Assembly: GCA_024230435.1 (NCBI GenBank)
Contig: JAAERL010000402.1
Coordinates: 1-59,081 of the forward strand
From: Desulfobacteraceae bacterium
GTDB lineage: Bacteria; Desulfobacterota; Desulfobacteria; Desulfobacterales; Desulfosarcinaceae
Direction: 5' to 3'
Length of the DNA: 59,081 nucleotides
The notes beneath the pieces were generated by a model. That model ran no database searches, was not told the origin of the DNA, and saw only the letters and a program-made list of their open reading frames with translations. Each line of letters opens with the position of its first letter. The stretch's first letter is position 1. Of this stretch, positions 1 to 7,993 are shown piece after piece. The position numbers and the translations under genes were made by a program.

Positions 1-2
1 AA

Positions 3-113
3 ATTGATCGGGCTTTTAAAGAGCATCCTGAATTGTTTCATTCTGGGTTTGGATTCGGTTACAAAATGAAGATAATTTACCAAAGGATAATCTTTATAAG
101 CTATTACTACTAA
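3..113 (+). pseudogene. Possible 3' end of a truncated ORF at the window edge
   Basis: One open frame runs from the window edge to a TAA at 111-113. It reads IDRAFKEHPELF near its start, which loosely resembles the C-terminal end of IS3-type transposases. The rest of the frame is low-complexity and unlike any family. It may be a decayed transposase tail or chance; the upstream part lies outside the window. Confidence 0.2.
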
Positions 114-128
114 ATACTATAGAGTTTC

Positions 129-309
129 CTAAGGCGATTGGCTCAAAAGAATATACCAGATTGAGCTTCGATTTTTTTTCGTATTCAAGGCGCCCCAAAT
201 TTTTGCTGATCAGTTTGCATACTTAACGTGTTCGGGCTTTGGAATAACGCACAAGACGGGAAAAAAGACATACAAGATGGTATATTATTTAACTGCAAAT
301 CGCCTTAGG
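129..309. repeat. Dispersed palindromic repeat family A, copy 1
   Basis: The ends are inverted: TAAGGCGATTGG on the left and CAAATCGCCTTA on the right, each followed inward by an AATATACCA motif. The interior is nearly identical, in inverted orientation, to the copy that ends the window at 58918-59081. Degenerate or partial relatives lie at 1130-1293, 6879-6962, 17811-17859 and 55807-55958. It has no coding capacity and looks like a MITE-like or extragenic palindromic element. Confidence 0.75.
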
Positions 310-415
310 TGAAAAAGATAGTAAATATCCGCGTAGTTCCCAGTGCGCTAAGCTTTAGATTAATTTATCCACCCTCTGAATAAGTACAAAGGAACAAATT
401 AAAGAGGAATTGATT

Positions 416-610
416 ATGAATACCATACCGTGTCCGGTGTGCCAGACACAAATATCATTTGACCCAATTTTATTAATTAAAGGGGAAGCATTCACGTGCC
501 AAAATTGTTTTGCAAGGATAAGTTTAACACAGGAAAGTATGCCTCTGGCTAAAGCTTCAATTGAGAAATTAAACGAATTGAAAGAAAAAGACAAGACCTT
601 AAACCCGTGA
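416..610 (+). CDS. Small zinc-ribbon protein
   Basis: This 64-residue protein carries two CxxC knuckles, C6-C9 (CPVC) and C28-C31 (CQNC), separated by 18 residues. That spacing fits a zinc ribbon. The second half is a short charged helix rich in K and E. The ATG at 416 has an AGAGGAA ribosome site seven bases upstream, which favours it over an in-frame TTG at 410. There is no signal peptide or membrane segment. It sits between repeats of families A and B, about 700 bp before a DUF2589 gene on the same strand; the two could be functionally linked, but repeats separate them. Function is unknown. Confidence 0.65.
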   Translation: MNTIPCPVCQTQISFDPILLIKGEAFTCQNCFARISLTQESMPLAKASIEKLNELKEKDKTLNP

Positions 611-654
611 AGGACATCTCCGATAAGGTTATCTGATAGCAGTAGAGTAAAAAA

Positions 655-832
655 ATAGTTAGTGTCCATCCATAAATGGCGAATTTGCCCGATATTTTCG
701 TTGTGCTGGTAAATTTTATCCTCGCAATATCAGGCCAAAGCAATATAAATCAGGCGCCTGTGGAAAAATTTATCGCACGCCCTTGATCTCGACTAAATTT
801 TCCTATTTCGTCGATGGACACTATTTAGATTC
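655..832. repeat. Dispersed palindromic repeat family B, copy 1
   Basis: The element is bounded by TTAGTGTCCATCC on the left and GATGGACACTA on the right, which are inverted to each other. Its sequence aligns over most of its length with the reverse complement of 58606-58788 (shared ATAAATGGC, TTGCCCGATAT, TTCGTTGT and AATTTTCCTATTT blocks). No ORF of note lies inside. Confidence 0.7.
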
Positions 833-1129
833 ATTTACAAGGAGCAACTATTCAACTACTTTCAAAAAAAACTTGGTGCGGTTGGCACGGGATGCTCTGG
901 AATCCAAAGGCGGACAAAAAACATGAGGGCTAAACATCACACGTTGGCCCCACGCAAAATAGCAGCAACGTGGCAGATCGCCTTCACCCAGATCATTCAT
1001 CCAACTGCGCCAAATTCTTTAGAATCGATGGTCATTTTTTTTTGGAAATCCCATGAATTTATGACATATATTTTTAAGCATCGAGAACTATATCGATATA
1101 AAATCAATGGTCAATGTTAAAACCAAGAC

Positions 1130-1293
1130 CCTTAAAAGAATATACCCTATTGCGTGGGATTTTTTTGTTTTCAAGGCATGCAAAAATTTGCATACTTTAT
1201 GTATTCGAAGCTTTGGCACAACTTAAAAAGCCGGAATAAATGAAAAGCAAAATGTGTGTCTATCTAAGATGGGATTTTTTGGCAAAATCACCT
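1130..1293. repeat. Diverged family A repeat, in a gene-free stretch 833-1310
   Basis: The left side keeps AAGAATATACC and a TTTTCAAGGC block; the middle keeps TTTGCATACTTTATGTATTCG, and TTTGGCAC; the right end is AAAATCACCTA. The outer left terminus seen in copy 1 is degraded. It lies directly upstream of the DUF2589 gene, so that gene's promoter must lie within or beside it. The flanking 833-1129 stretch shows no convincing gene. Confidence 0.55.
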
Positions 1294-1310
1294 AATGGGA
1301 GAAAACAATT

Positions 1311-1841
1311 ATGATGCGTTTAGATACGCTGGTAAGAACAATTCATGAAAGTGTTCACGCAGCGTCGGATGCCTTAATGAAAAAAAATTTGGAATTACTC
1401 AAACTTTTTTTTGAAAATGATGAAGGAAGCTCAGCAAGTGATATCTATGATGAACTAAGGAAATCACAGTCGACTATGGGCCAAAAATTAAAACCGAGCA
1501 CAGTCGTTGTACAATACCCAATAGTCACCAATAACGAAATTAAACTTCATGATGTCCATGTTCCGCTAATTACTTTGGTACCGATTAGCATGGCCGAAAT
1601 AACGCAGGTCACATTTAAAACCGAATTAGAGGTGACTTTGGAAAACGATGAGTTAATAGTTTCATTTCCTTTAAATAGCAGCTCTGATAACCAAACACTG
1701 CCAAATGAGGACGGCCAGAACAAAGAGAACCTTACTAACACAACGTTGGAGATAACATTAAAACCGACTACATCACCTCAGGGGTTGTTAAAATTGGTGG
1801 AAGGATACGAAAAAGCACTGCGCGCACAAATCCCAGGATGA
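1311..1841 (+). CDS. DUF2589-like protein
   Basis: This 176-residue soluble protein has an N-terminal amphipathic helix region (LDTLVRTIHESVHAASDAL, about residues 4-22). A middle beta-rich part follows, with the family-like stretch HDVHVPLITLVPISMAEI (about 79-96) and then VTFKTELEVTL. The pattern fits DUF2589, a family without an established function. The ATG at 1311 follows a GGGAG ribosome site; a second ATG comes right after it. No signal peptide or transmembrane segment is visible. The C-terminal third is N/T/E-rich and looks flexible. The family call is from memory of the motif. Confidence 0.65.
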   Translation: MMRLDTLVRTIHESVHAASDALMKKNLELLKLFFENDEGSSASDIYDELRKSQSTMGQKLKPSTVVVQYPIVTNNEIKLHDVHVPLITLVPISMAEITQVTFKTELEVTLENDELIVSFPLNSSSDNQTLPNEDGQNKENLTNTTLEITLKPTTSPQGLLKLVEGYEKALRAQIPG

Positions 1842-1895
1842 CGAAGGCAAATCATACCCCGTTAATCAATGATCTCAAGTAAGAGGATGGAGAAT

Positions 1896-1977
1896 GCGCC
1901 GCCTGTTTTTTGTTCATGAATTATTTTTTTTCATTACTTTTAAAGCTATTTTTATCAAGTAATGAAAAAACGGCGCT
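1896..1977. terminator. Bidirectional terminator between convergent genes
   Basis: A 14-bp perfect stem (TTTTTTCATTACTT paired with AAGTAATGAAAAAA) with a 17-nt loop is extended by an outer GCGCCG/CGGCGC pair. A and T tracts occur on both sides, so it can end transcription from both the DUF2589 gene and the convergent gene. The TAG stop of the latter lies on its edge. Confidence 0.7.
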
Positions 1978-2605
1978 AAGGGGTAAATTGTACAGGCGGA
2001 ATATCAGCGTCCTGTTCAAAATTTTGGTTCGTGGTATAAAACAAACCGTCTATCATTGCCTGGATATCTTCCTGTGGAGCCCCGGCATGTTCCAAGCTGA
2101 ACCTTAAGCCCTGTTCCCGTTGCTCGAAAGAGGTTTCAGCCGAATCGTTTTGGACATTATCCGCATTCATCGGACTTTCCGGCACTGAAAGCATGTTCTC
2201 GATATCTTCGCCCCTGATACCGGATTCCTCCATTGCATATTTGTCTTGCATCAGGGATTGATATGAACGGTTAGTATAACCATCGCCGAAATTCATTAGA
2301 GCGGCGGATTCATCCGGATGGACTGTGGGAGGCGCAGCAGCGGCTCTGGCAACTGAGTTGCTCTTATTCGATGCATCGGCTTGTTTTAAAACATTTTTTT
2401 TATTTTCCCTGTTGCGCTGTGCGTTTGCCTCGGATGAGTCGTCATCTGTCTTGGAGTTAAGGGATGCTTTGGCTATTTTTGGGAAACGGTCTGATTTCTT
2501 GTAAGCATGTTTTGATTTGCCAACACTATAACCGGCATAAAAAACAATTCCAAATGATATTAGCCAAACAATCCCTGTTTTCATAATCGTTTTGTTAGAT
2601 TTCAC
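1976..2605 (-). CDS. Membrane-anchored hypothetical protein
   Basis: The product has 209 residues. One N-terminal membrane segment (about residues 9-27, TGIVWLISFGIVFYAGYSV) is followed by a long polar, low-complexity region rich in N, S, D and K, so most of the protein is probably periplasmic. The GTG at 2605 has an AAAGGAG site at ideal spacing; an in-frame ATG seven codons later lacks one. The C-terminal half has a conserved-looking helix around residues 165-190 (FEQREQGLRFSLEHAGAPQE). I recognise no family and propose no function. It is monocistronic, convergent with the DUF2589 gene. Confidence 0.6.
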   Translation of the reverse strand: MKSNKTIMKTGIVWLISFGIVFYAGYSVGKSKHAYKKSDRFPKIAKASLNSKTDDDSSEANAQRNRENKKNVLKQADASNKSNSVARAAAAPPTVHPDESAALMNFGDGYTNRSYQSLMQDKYAMEESGIRGEDIENMLSVPESPMNADNVQNDSAETSFEQREQGLRFSLEHAGAPQEDIQAMIDGLFYTTNQNFEQDADIPPVQFTP

Positions 2606-2840
2606 CAGAAGCTCCTTTAATTGTCTTGGTTATAACATCAGTCACAGGAATCAAGAATTAAGATGATGCCGCAATTGATAAGCATGCTTTAGCAGAATGT
2701 TTGATTGGCGGAACGTATCCGGCCTGCAAAGTGTTATTACGGCTAATATTACGCAATCCGCAGTAACCGTGGCACATCCGAAGGCAAACCGTTCAAGGTT
2801 AGCAAAATTGATCATATCCGGGGAAAAAAGCAACTTTAAT

Positions 2841-2955
2841 AATTGCCAAACAGGCTCTTAGATTTGAATTCGTTTTTAAAACGCGCCGATGGGCCCATAC
2901 TAATTGACATACTAATTGCCTGTGCACATTGACGCACCAGAAAAAACGAATTCAA
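2841..2955. repeat. Repeat remnants between 2606 and 2994
   Basis: Bases 2843-2861 (GCCAAACAGGCTCTTA) match the right terminus of the small inverted element at 19485-19554, but the left half is missing here. Next to it is a long hairpin whose arms TTGAATTCGTTTTT (about 2864-2877) and AAAAACGAATTCAA (about 2942-2955) are perfect inverted repeats, resembling the interior of the element at 31168-31336. No gene is apparent between 2606 and 2994. Confidence 0.5.
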
Positions 2956-2994
2956 GGACAAGAATAAGTGGCATATTCGAATCTTGCACGACCC

Positions 2995-3345
2995 TTAATA
3001 GTTTTTATACATATACGTGTATAAAATCGTTCCTCCATTGCGAGCTGTGCCTGTTGTAGCGCACTCGGTTGCATCTCCATATAGCCGGACTGTCTCGCCC
3101 CCTGAAAAAGCACTCGAAAGTGCCGCCATCAAATCTGTATCGTAGGTAACGTAATAATAGTAATTGACCGCAAATGTAGTAAATGGCGTTAAATAAATAT
3201 AGGCATACGGTTCTGTTGTGCTGTTATTGTAGTACATATAAAATATTTTTCCGGATTGAATGCAGCCTGCATGGCTCAAGCTGCCCCCTGCGATTGAAAC
3301 CAGCACCAAAAAAACGGCAGTAAACGTTAAAATCTTTTTTTTCAT
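2995..3345 (-). CDS. Small secreted protein, paralogue 1 of a tandem pair
   Basis: The product has 116 residues from an ATG at 3345 preceded by a G-rich Shine-Dalgarno. An upstream in-frame start would add 12 residues before the signal peptide and is less likely. The N-terminus is a clear Sec signal (MKKKILTFTAVFLVLVSIAG) ending near a SHAGC site. The mature part has two cysteines, a GKIFYMYYNN stretch, an aromatic strand region and an LMAALSSAFSGGETVRLYGD segment. It closely resembles the next gene (same length, same C-terminal YKNY). The layout (small, exported, a likely disulphide, an AL..AF.SG..V.L segment) recalls B-subunit-like or lectin-like secreted proteins, but only as an analogy. 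Confidence 0.7.
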   Translation of the reverse strand: MKKKILTFTAVFLVLVSIAGGSLSHAGCIQSGKIFYMYYNNSTTEPYAYIYLTPFTTFAVNYYYYVTYDTDLMAALSSAFSGGETVRLYGDATECATTGTARNGGTILYTYMYKNY

Positions 3346-3651
3346 CACACCCCCCCCTATCATTCGCTTGGTTAAATTCAAGCATTTACAACTTTCAACA
3401 CACTGATTTTATATTTATTACATATTTTTTAACTACCCCCGGCCCGGCGATGACGCCAACAGCGTATTTGTTTTGGCGAAAAGAAAAATAACGATAGCCC
3501 TTTTCAACATGAAGTAAAAATGGACCCGGTTTTAAACAACAAGATCTTTTTTTCCATCAGGCCAAAAAGGGCGATAAATCTAATCGTTACCGGCAAACGC
3601 CGTATGCATATGGAAAAATTCTACTAACTAAAAAGTTCTATTTTCAAATAT

Positions 3652-4002
3652 TTAGTAATTCTTGTAGAAATAGGAGTACTGCAATGTCCCGCCATACCGG
3701 TAAGTTCCCGAGTCCGGACAGGCATCTGCATTTCCTGTCAGATAAACAGTATCGCCCCCTGAAAAAGCGCTGGATAATGCAGCAATCAACTCTGTGTCAT
3801 AGGTGAGAAAATAAATACTATACGTTGGAAATGTAGTTTGCGGCGCGGAATAAACATAGGCATAAGGTGTGGTAGCAGCGCTATTGTAATAGATGTAGAA
3901 AATTTTACCCCTTAATCCGCAACTCGCATAGCTTTGGGTGACACCAACCACTGCACAGAGCATAACAGCAAGAACAATAGTGGTTATTATCTTTTTTTTC
4001 AT
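3652..4002 (-). CDS. Small secreted protein, paralogue 2 of a tandem pair
   Basis: This 116-residue product is preceded by GGAGGT eight bases upstream of the ATG. A Sec signal peptide (MKKKIITTIVLAVMLCAVVG) ends near SYAS. The mature chain aligns throughout with the neighbouring paralogue: GKIFYIYYNSAATTPYAYVY, YDTELIAALSSAFSGGDTV, a second cysteine in NADACPD, and a terminal YFYKNY. Two mature cysteines could form one disulphide. The 306 bp between the pair holds no gene, so the second copy may have its own promoter. Tandem duplication with roughly half the residues changed suggests older divergence. Function is unknown; secretion is well supported. Confidence 0.72.
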   Translation of the reverse strand: MKKKIITTIVLAVMLCAVVGVTQSYASCGLRGKIFYIYYNSAATTPYAYVYSAPQTTFPTYSIYFLTYDTELIAALSSAFSGGDTVYLTGNADACPDSGTYRYGGTLQYSYFYKNY

Positions 4003-4799
4003 CTTGCACCTCCAAAGGGTAAATTAATCAAATCTATATTGCATTTTGTGCGCCCGGAATTTCAATTTTAAGATGAAAATGCAATGCAACGAACTCACAA
4101 AATGTCATTGTTATGGTACCATCCGGCAATTGGTTTAAAATGACGAAACAAAAACCACGCTAAGATTATAAAAATTCAACTCAAAAAGCACATTACAGGC
4201 GAGGTCTGCTTTTATTGAAATACAAATCCAGTAGCAAGTAGAATACGCCAGGGGCGCGCAATTACGGGACTCGTTAAGCCATCAGTACTTCACGTTCGTT
4301 ATAAAAAGGAGGCTGTTTGAAAATTAGAAATAATGCAGCTCATTTTCCATTTGCCCGGATAAATCAAACCCTAATGTAAGGGTAAACTCCGGCGAAAAAC
4401 AATCATACAAGATGTCTGCACATTTTTCGATGTAGCGATAACTCAAATCTTATCTGATAGTTATCTAAACAATCTGCTCTCATGACGCAAAGAAAACGAC
4501 ACAAAATGCTTTTAATTCATTAAATACTATTTTTGATCTATGGAGTGCTATTGCCTGATGAGCAACCTGCCATTGTCTATAATGACCTGAAAGCATAAGT
4601 CAAGTAAAATATCGCATCTTATTTTTTTTTACACGATGCGGTAGATTTTTAGCTTTCTATTTGAGTTGGACGGCCAAAGCGGATCGCACCTGATCTTTAT
4701 CTCAAAAAAACATTTAAAGTGTTGATGACGCCCTTTTTGCCCGGCTTATGATATAACGCGTTCTTCTGCGCCATGGCTGCACTGCCCACCAATGCGCCG
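4003..4799. other. About 800 bp without a recognisable gene
   Basis: The stretch is AT-rich. A block near 4306-4350 (GAGGCTGTTTGAAAATTAGAAA) weakly resembles the left half of the inverted element at 19485-19554. Nothing else identifiable was found, and no terminator with a clear stem was seen after the TPR gene at 4800. Confidence 0.4.
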
Positions 4800-6119
4800 T
4801 TAAAAGGTGTCAAGCTGCCGTATGGCATCCGTTGCGGCTTTTTTTTGTTTTTCAAAAGCTGCCGCGCGCTTAAACGCCAGTCTGCTTGAGACAAAATCGT
4901 TGGTTTGCCAAGCGCAATAGCCCGCCATCAGCCAGGCGCGCCCGGCTTGTTTACATTGTGCCTTAGCTGCAATGCGATACCATTTTGCAGCGGTTTGATA
5001 GTTTTGCGAAATGTAGTACAAATCAGCCTTGAGAATAAGTAATTCCGGATCATTTTCCGACAGGCCGAACGCTGTAAGCCGTTCCAGAGCTGTATCATAC
5101 CGCTCAAGTTTCCGGTAGGCCGCCACCAGATTTTTCAGCAGGCGTTTGTCAGGTTTCCGGTTCAATAATGATTCATACAGGCCAACAGCTTTAACAGGGA
5201 TGCCCGCTTGCAAATTAAGATCAGCGAGCAATTTATGTTCTTCATCGCTTAAAGGGTTAAGCCAGGCGTAAATTGTCAAAGACACGAGGGCGTCTTTATA
5301 TCGGCTGCAGGCCAATTGGATGTGGGCTAGGGCTTTCCACCATTTTGCGAAATCCGGCGACTCGCGTGTAAGCATCCGGGCGTATGACAGTGCCTGGGCC
5401 CGCATATCCATTTGAAGATAATGATATAATAAAAATTCCTGCCATTGAATTTTCTTCTCCCCCGTAAAAACGCGAGCCAATTCTTTGATATAAGGCAACG
5501 CCCTGTGCGGCTGGTTTGCTGCCAATAAGGCATGGACCAGGTTTTGCTTCCATTTGGGTTCGATTTTGTCTGGGTGGCTGTTTATCAGCCTGTCAAAAGC
5601 GGCAATGGATTGGGTATACTGTTCTGCCATTAGATAGGCGGTAGCGCTTAAATACAAATGTTCAGGCTGTTTTTGAGAAGCCGCGGCATAGCCTTTTGAA
5701 AAGGATCGGCCCGCCTCGGCATAGTTTTTCAACTCATAGGCAGCTTTAGCCAGGTTCAGCCACGCGAAATGATGCACCGGATTTTTCAGGACACACTTTC
5801 GGTATGCAGCGGCTGCAAGGGTATATTCTTTTTTAAAGATATGACAATTGCCAAGGGTAAAATAAATTTCAGGATGGTGATAGCCCCTGGGGTCGCCCTT
5901 GGACAATTGACGCGCATGGGCAGCCCTGTTTTGAAATTTTTTTAATACATCAATGGCGCCGTCATAATTTTGTTTCTGCAACAGCACGCCGGCTTTGGAC
6001 AGCGCAACGCGGGCAGCTAAAGGAGGCTTTTGGGATAGTTGAGCTTCAGTTACTTGCGCATATATGCACAAGCAAATTACAAAAAACACAATTCGTGTTG
6101 ATAGTTTATAAAAAAACAT
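4800..6119 (-). CDS. Exported TPR protein of the TonB system
   Basis: The product has 439 residues. A signal peptide (about residues 1-26, ending EAQ) is followed by some ten tetratricopeptide-like helix pairs, for example PEIYFTLGNCHIFKKEYTLA and HFAWLNLAKAAYELKNYAEA. It therefore acts in the periplasm or at the outer membrane. It is the last gene of the TonB operon, eight bases after tonB. In related clusters a TPR protein closes the set and is thought to support TonB-receptor coupling; that role is inferred from position. TPR assignment is firm, partner unknown. Confidence 0.85.
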   Translation of the reverse strand: MFFYKLSTRIVFFVICLCIYAQVTEAQLSQKPPLAARVALSKAGVLLQKQNYDGAIDVLKKFQNRAAHARQLSKGDPRGYHHPEIYFTLGNCHIFKKEYTLAAAAYRKCVLKNPVHHFAWLNLAKAAYELKNYAEAGRSFSKGYAAASQKQPEHLYLSATAYLMAEQYTQSIAAFDRLINSHPDKIEPKWKQNLVHALLAANQPHRALPYIKELARVFTGEKKIQWQEFLLYHYLQMDMRAQALSYARMLTRESPDFAKWWKALAHIQLACSRYKDALVSLTIYAWLNPLSDEEHKLLADLNLQAGIPVKAVGLYESLLNRKPDKRLLKNLVAAYRKLERYDTALERLTAFGLSENDPELLILKADLYYISQNYQTAAKWYRIAAKAQCKQAGRAWLMAGYCAWQTNDFVSSRLAFKRAAAFEKQKKAATDAIRQLDTF

Positions 6120-6127
6120 TACCAGGC

Positions 6128-6847
6128 CTATTCCAATTTGAATTGAATCACGGTTTCCGCCCTGGTTTTAACCGGCATTCCTTCAACGGATACAGGTTGA
6201 TACCTCCACGTCGAAAGGCTCCGGATAACGCTCTGCTCAAAAACACCGGGAGGATCGGCTTCAACGATTGAAATATTTTCAACATTTCCCTGTTCATTGA
6301 CAATAAATTTGACTCTCACCCATCCTTCAATGCCTCGCCGTTTTGCTGCAAAAGGAAAATCGGGTTTACTACGGACCAAGGCGGTCAGCGGCATATCCAA
6401 ATCTCCTGCGGTTACAAAATCGTTTTTCCAGTGTTCCGAAGCAGGGGTTAACGTTTGTATCTCCGGCAAATTTAAGGAAACCGGCCCTGGAGTTATGCCC
6501 GGATTAAGTTCAATGGGCAATTTGAAGTCGAATTTCACATTGTTTTTCAATGCCGGTTTCATTTGTTTTGCTTTTTCTTCAGGCGGTTTTGGAACATGCT
6601 CAGCCTCTTTTCTTATCAACGGTGTTTCCAGCCGTTTGATGTGAACCACCCTGACATTTGAAATTAATTCTTCATACGCTGGCTTCTGCGCATTACGATA
6701 AATAAGGCATGGCATCAGCATAAACAGCACCAGGTTCATTGCCAGGGCCGCAAGCGCGGACCATGCCCAAATCCCCCGCATGCTGCGGTGCAATGCTTTT
6801 ATACCGTTCGGATATGCTGCCATACTGTCTTGTGCCTGATCATCCAT
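6128..6847 (-). CDS. tonB: TonB-family energy transducer
   Basis: The 239-residue protein has a short cytoplasmic head, one membrane anchor (about 28-50) and a periplasmic linker with a modest P/K-rich part (VPKPPEEKAKQMKP, about 85-98). The C-terminal TonB domain (about 165-239) contains VKFIVNEQGNVENISIVEA, and WRYQPVSVEGMPV. It would transmit proton-motive force from ExbB/ExbD to outer-membrane receptors. The linker is shorter than in classical TonB, as in TonB2-type proteins. The operon is interrupted just upstream by a family A repeat, so this gene starts 108 bp after the exbD stop, while the other gaps are 16 bp or less. Confidence 0.85.
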   Translation of the reverse strand: MDDQAQDSMAAYPNGIKALHRSMRGIWAWSALAALAMNLVLFMLMPCLIYRNAQKPAYEELISNVRVVHIKRLETPLIRKEAEHVPKPPEEKAKQMKPALKNNVKFDFKLPIELNPGITPGPVSLNLPEIQTLTPASEHWKNDFVTAGDLDMPLTALVRSKPDFPFAAKRRGIEGWVRVKFIVNEQGNVENISIVEADPPGVFEQSVIRSLSTWRYQPVSVEGMPVKTRAETVIQFKLE

Positions 6848-6878
6848 GTTTTTTGTGACCCATCAGGCTTGTCTTAAC

Positions 6879-6962
6879 GTTAGGCGATTGGCGCAACATA
6901 ACGAAAACGAATTTAAGGGCAAGCAAAATGGTATATTATTTGACTGCAAATCGGCTTAGGGC
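6879..6962. repeat. Partial family A repeat inside the TonB operon
   Basis: Left edge TAGGCGATTGGC and right edge TTTGACTGCAAATCGGCTTAG match the termini of copy 1, including the AATGGTATATTATTT block at 289-298 there. The interior is shortened to about 85 bp. The right edge reaches into exbD and supplies its TAA stop (on the minus strand CCC TAA GCCGATTTGC). Confidence 0.7.
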
Positions 6963-7366
6963 AAACGGGCTGCAAGGGATATATTTTTTGCGCCCGCCAA
7001 ACGGCAGCCGTCCATAACCTTAATGGCCGTTCCTGTGCTGCTGACCTTGTCCGCAACGACCACTATCTGCCCCTGCGGGTTTTCGGCCAACGCCCGTTCA
7101 ATATTGACCCTTACGGCGCGAACATCAATTTCCCGGTTTTCCATAAAAATCCGGTTAGCCTGATCAATGGCGATCAAGATCGTTGCCTTGGATTTTCCGG
7201 TGGCCGTCGAAGCGCTGGGCCTATTGACATCTATACCGGTTTCTTTGACAAAACTGGTGGTAACCAGAAAAAAAATCAGTAAAATAAAAACCATATCGAT
7301 CAAGGGGGCGATGTTCAGTTCCCGAACCGATCGATTTTTTCGTCTGGCTGCGCTGATATTGAGCAT
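6956..7366 (-). CDS. exbD: ExbD/TolR biopolymer transport protein
   Basis: The 136-residue protein has one membrane helix (about 21-40, PLIDMVFILLIFFLVTTSFV) carrying the proton-carrying Asp (D24), then a periplasmic domain (about 50-136) with ATILIAIDQANRIFMENREI. It works with ExbB as the stator of the TonB motor. An AGAAAGAG site precedes the ATG. The last codons and the stop abut a family A repeat, so the native C-terminus may have been trimmed or altered by the insertion; the length is nonetheless normal for ExbD. Confidence 0.88.
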   Translation of the reverse strand: MLNISAARRKNRSVRELNIAPLIDMVFILLIFFLVTTSFVKETGIDVNRPSASTATGKSKATILIAIDQANRIFMENREIDVRAVRVNIERALAENPQGQIVVVADKVSSTGTAIKVMDGCRLAGAKNISLAARLP

Positions 7367-7382
7367 AGTTAACTCTTTCTCC

Positions 7383-7991
7383 TTATATATGCCTGCGCAA
7401 AAAACACCCCGCCGCCGTTATACGCCGCTGCAGATTGCGCGCCCGGCGGTCCAGAAAGCATTTCATGTATAAACCCGGAATGGCAACCAACAGTCCGGTC
7501 TGTGTGGTAATTAGCGATTCTGAAATGCCTGCCGCCATACCCTTTGCGTTTCCGGTACCGAAAACGGCAAGCACATCAAACGTTGTGATCATGCCTGTCA
7601 CCGTCCCTAAAAGGCCCAAAAGGGGCGCAATACCCGCCAACACGCCGATTAATGAAAGATAATCGCTCATAGACCGGTTTAAAGCCAGCACTATCTCGTC
7701 AAGGATGAAACGATCAAGCGCGCCGTTGCCACTGCGCTTTGAAATAAACTCAACCACCAGCAGTGGCGCAATCCCCGAAGACTCCCCCAAATCTGGTATG
7801 CGGTTGGCTTGCAAGTGCTCCCAGGCAGCCCCAAGACTCATGTCTTTATGGTTTAAACGTTTGAAAAACAAAAGCCGGTCAACAATTAAAAACCACATGA
7901 CCATACTGACCACCACCAATGGCGCCATCACCGTTCCGCCTGCCCGTATATAGTCTTCCAAGCGCAGGTAGCTTGCGATTATCAGATCCAT
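7383..7991 (-). CDS. exbB: ExbB/TolQ proton channel subunit
   Basis: The 202-residue protein has three membrane segments: about 15-40, 105-130 and 145-172. The last pair is in the MotA/TolQ/ExbB signature region GVLAGIAPLLGLLGTVTGMI. It is smaller than classical ExbB, which is typical of the ExbB2 of TonB2/TtpC systems. It starts two bases after the stop of the TtpC-like gene and ends 16 bases before exbD, so it is translationally linked to both. Confidence 0.88.
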   Translation of the reverse strand: MDLIIASYLRLEDYIRAGGTVMAPLVVVSMVMWFLIVDRLLFFKRLNHKDMSLGAAWEHLQANRIPDLGESSGIAPLLVVEFISKRSGNGALDRFILDEIVLALNRSMSDYLSLIGVLAGIAPLLGLLGTVTGMITTFDVLAVFGTGNAKGMAAGISESLITTQTGLLVAIPGLYMKCFLDRRARNLQRRITAAGCFLRRHI

Positions 7992-7993
7992 TG

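Noticed and set aside
4697-4894. Minus-strand frame overlapping the TPR gene end
   Set aside because: It overlaps the TPR coding sequence in another frame and lacks a start signal; a shadow frame.
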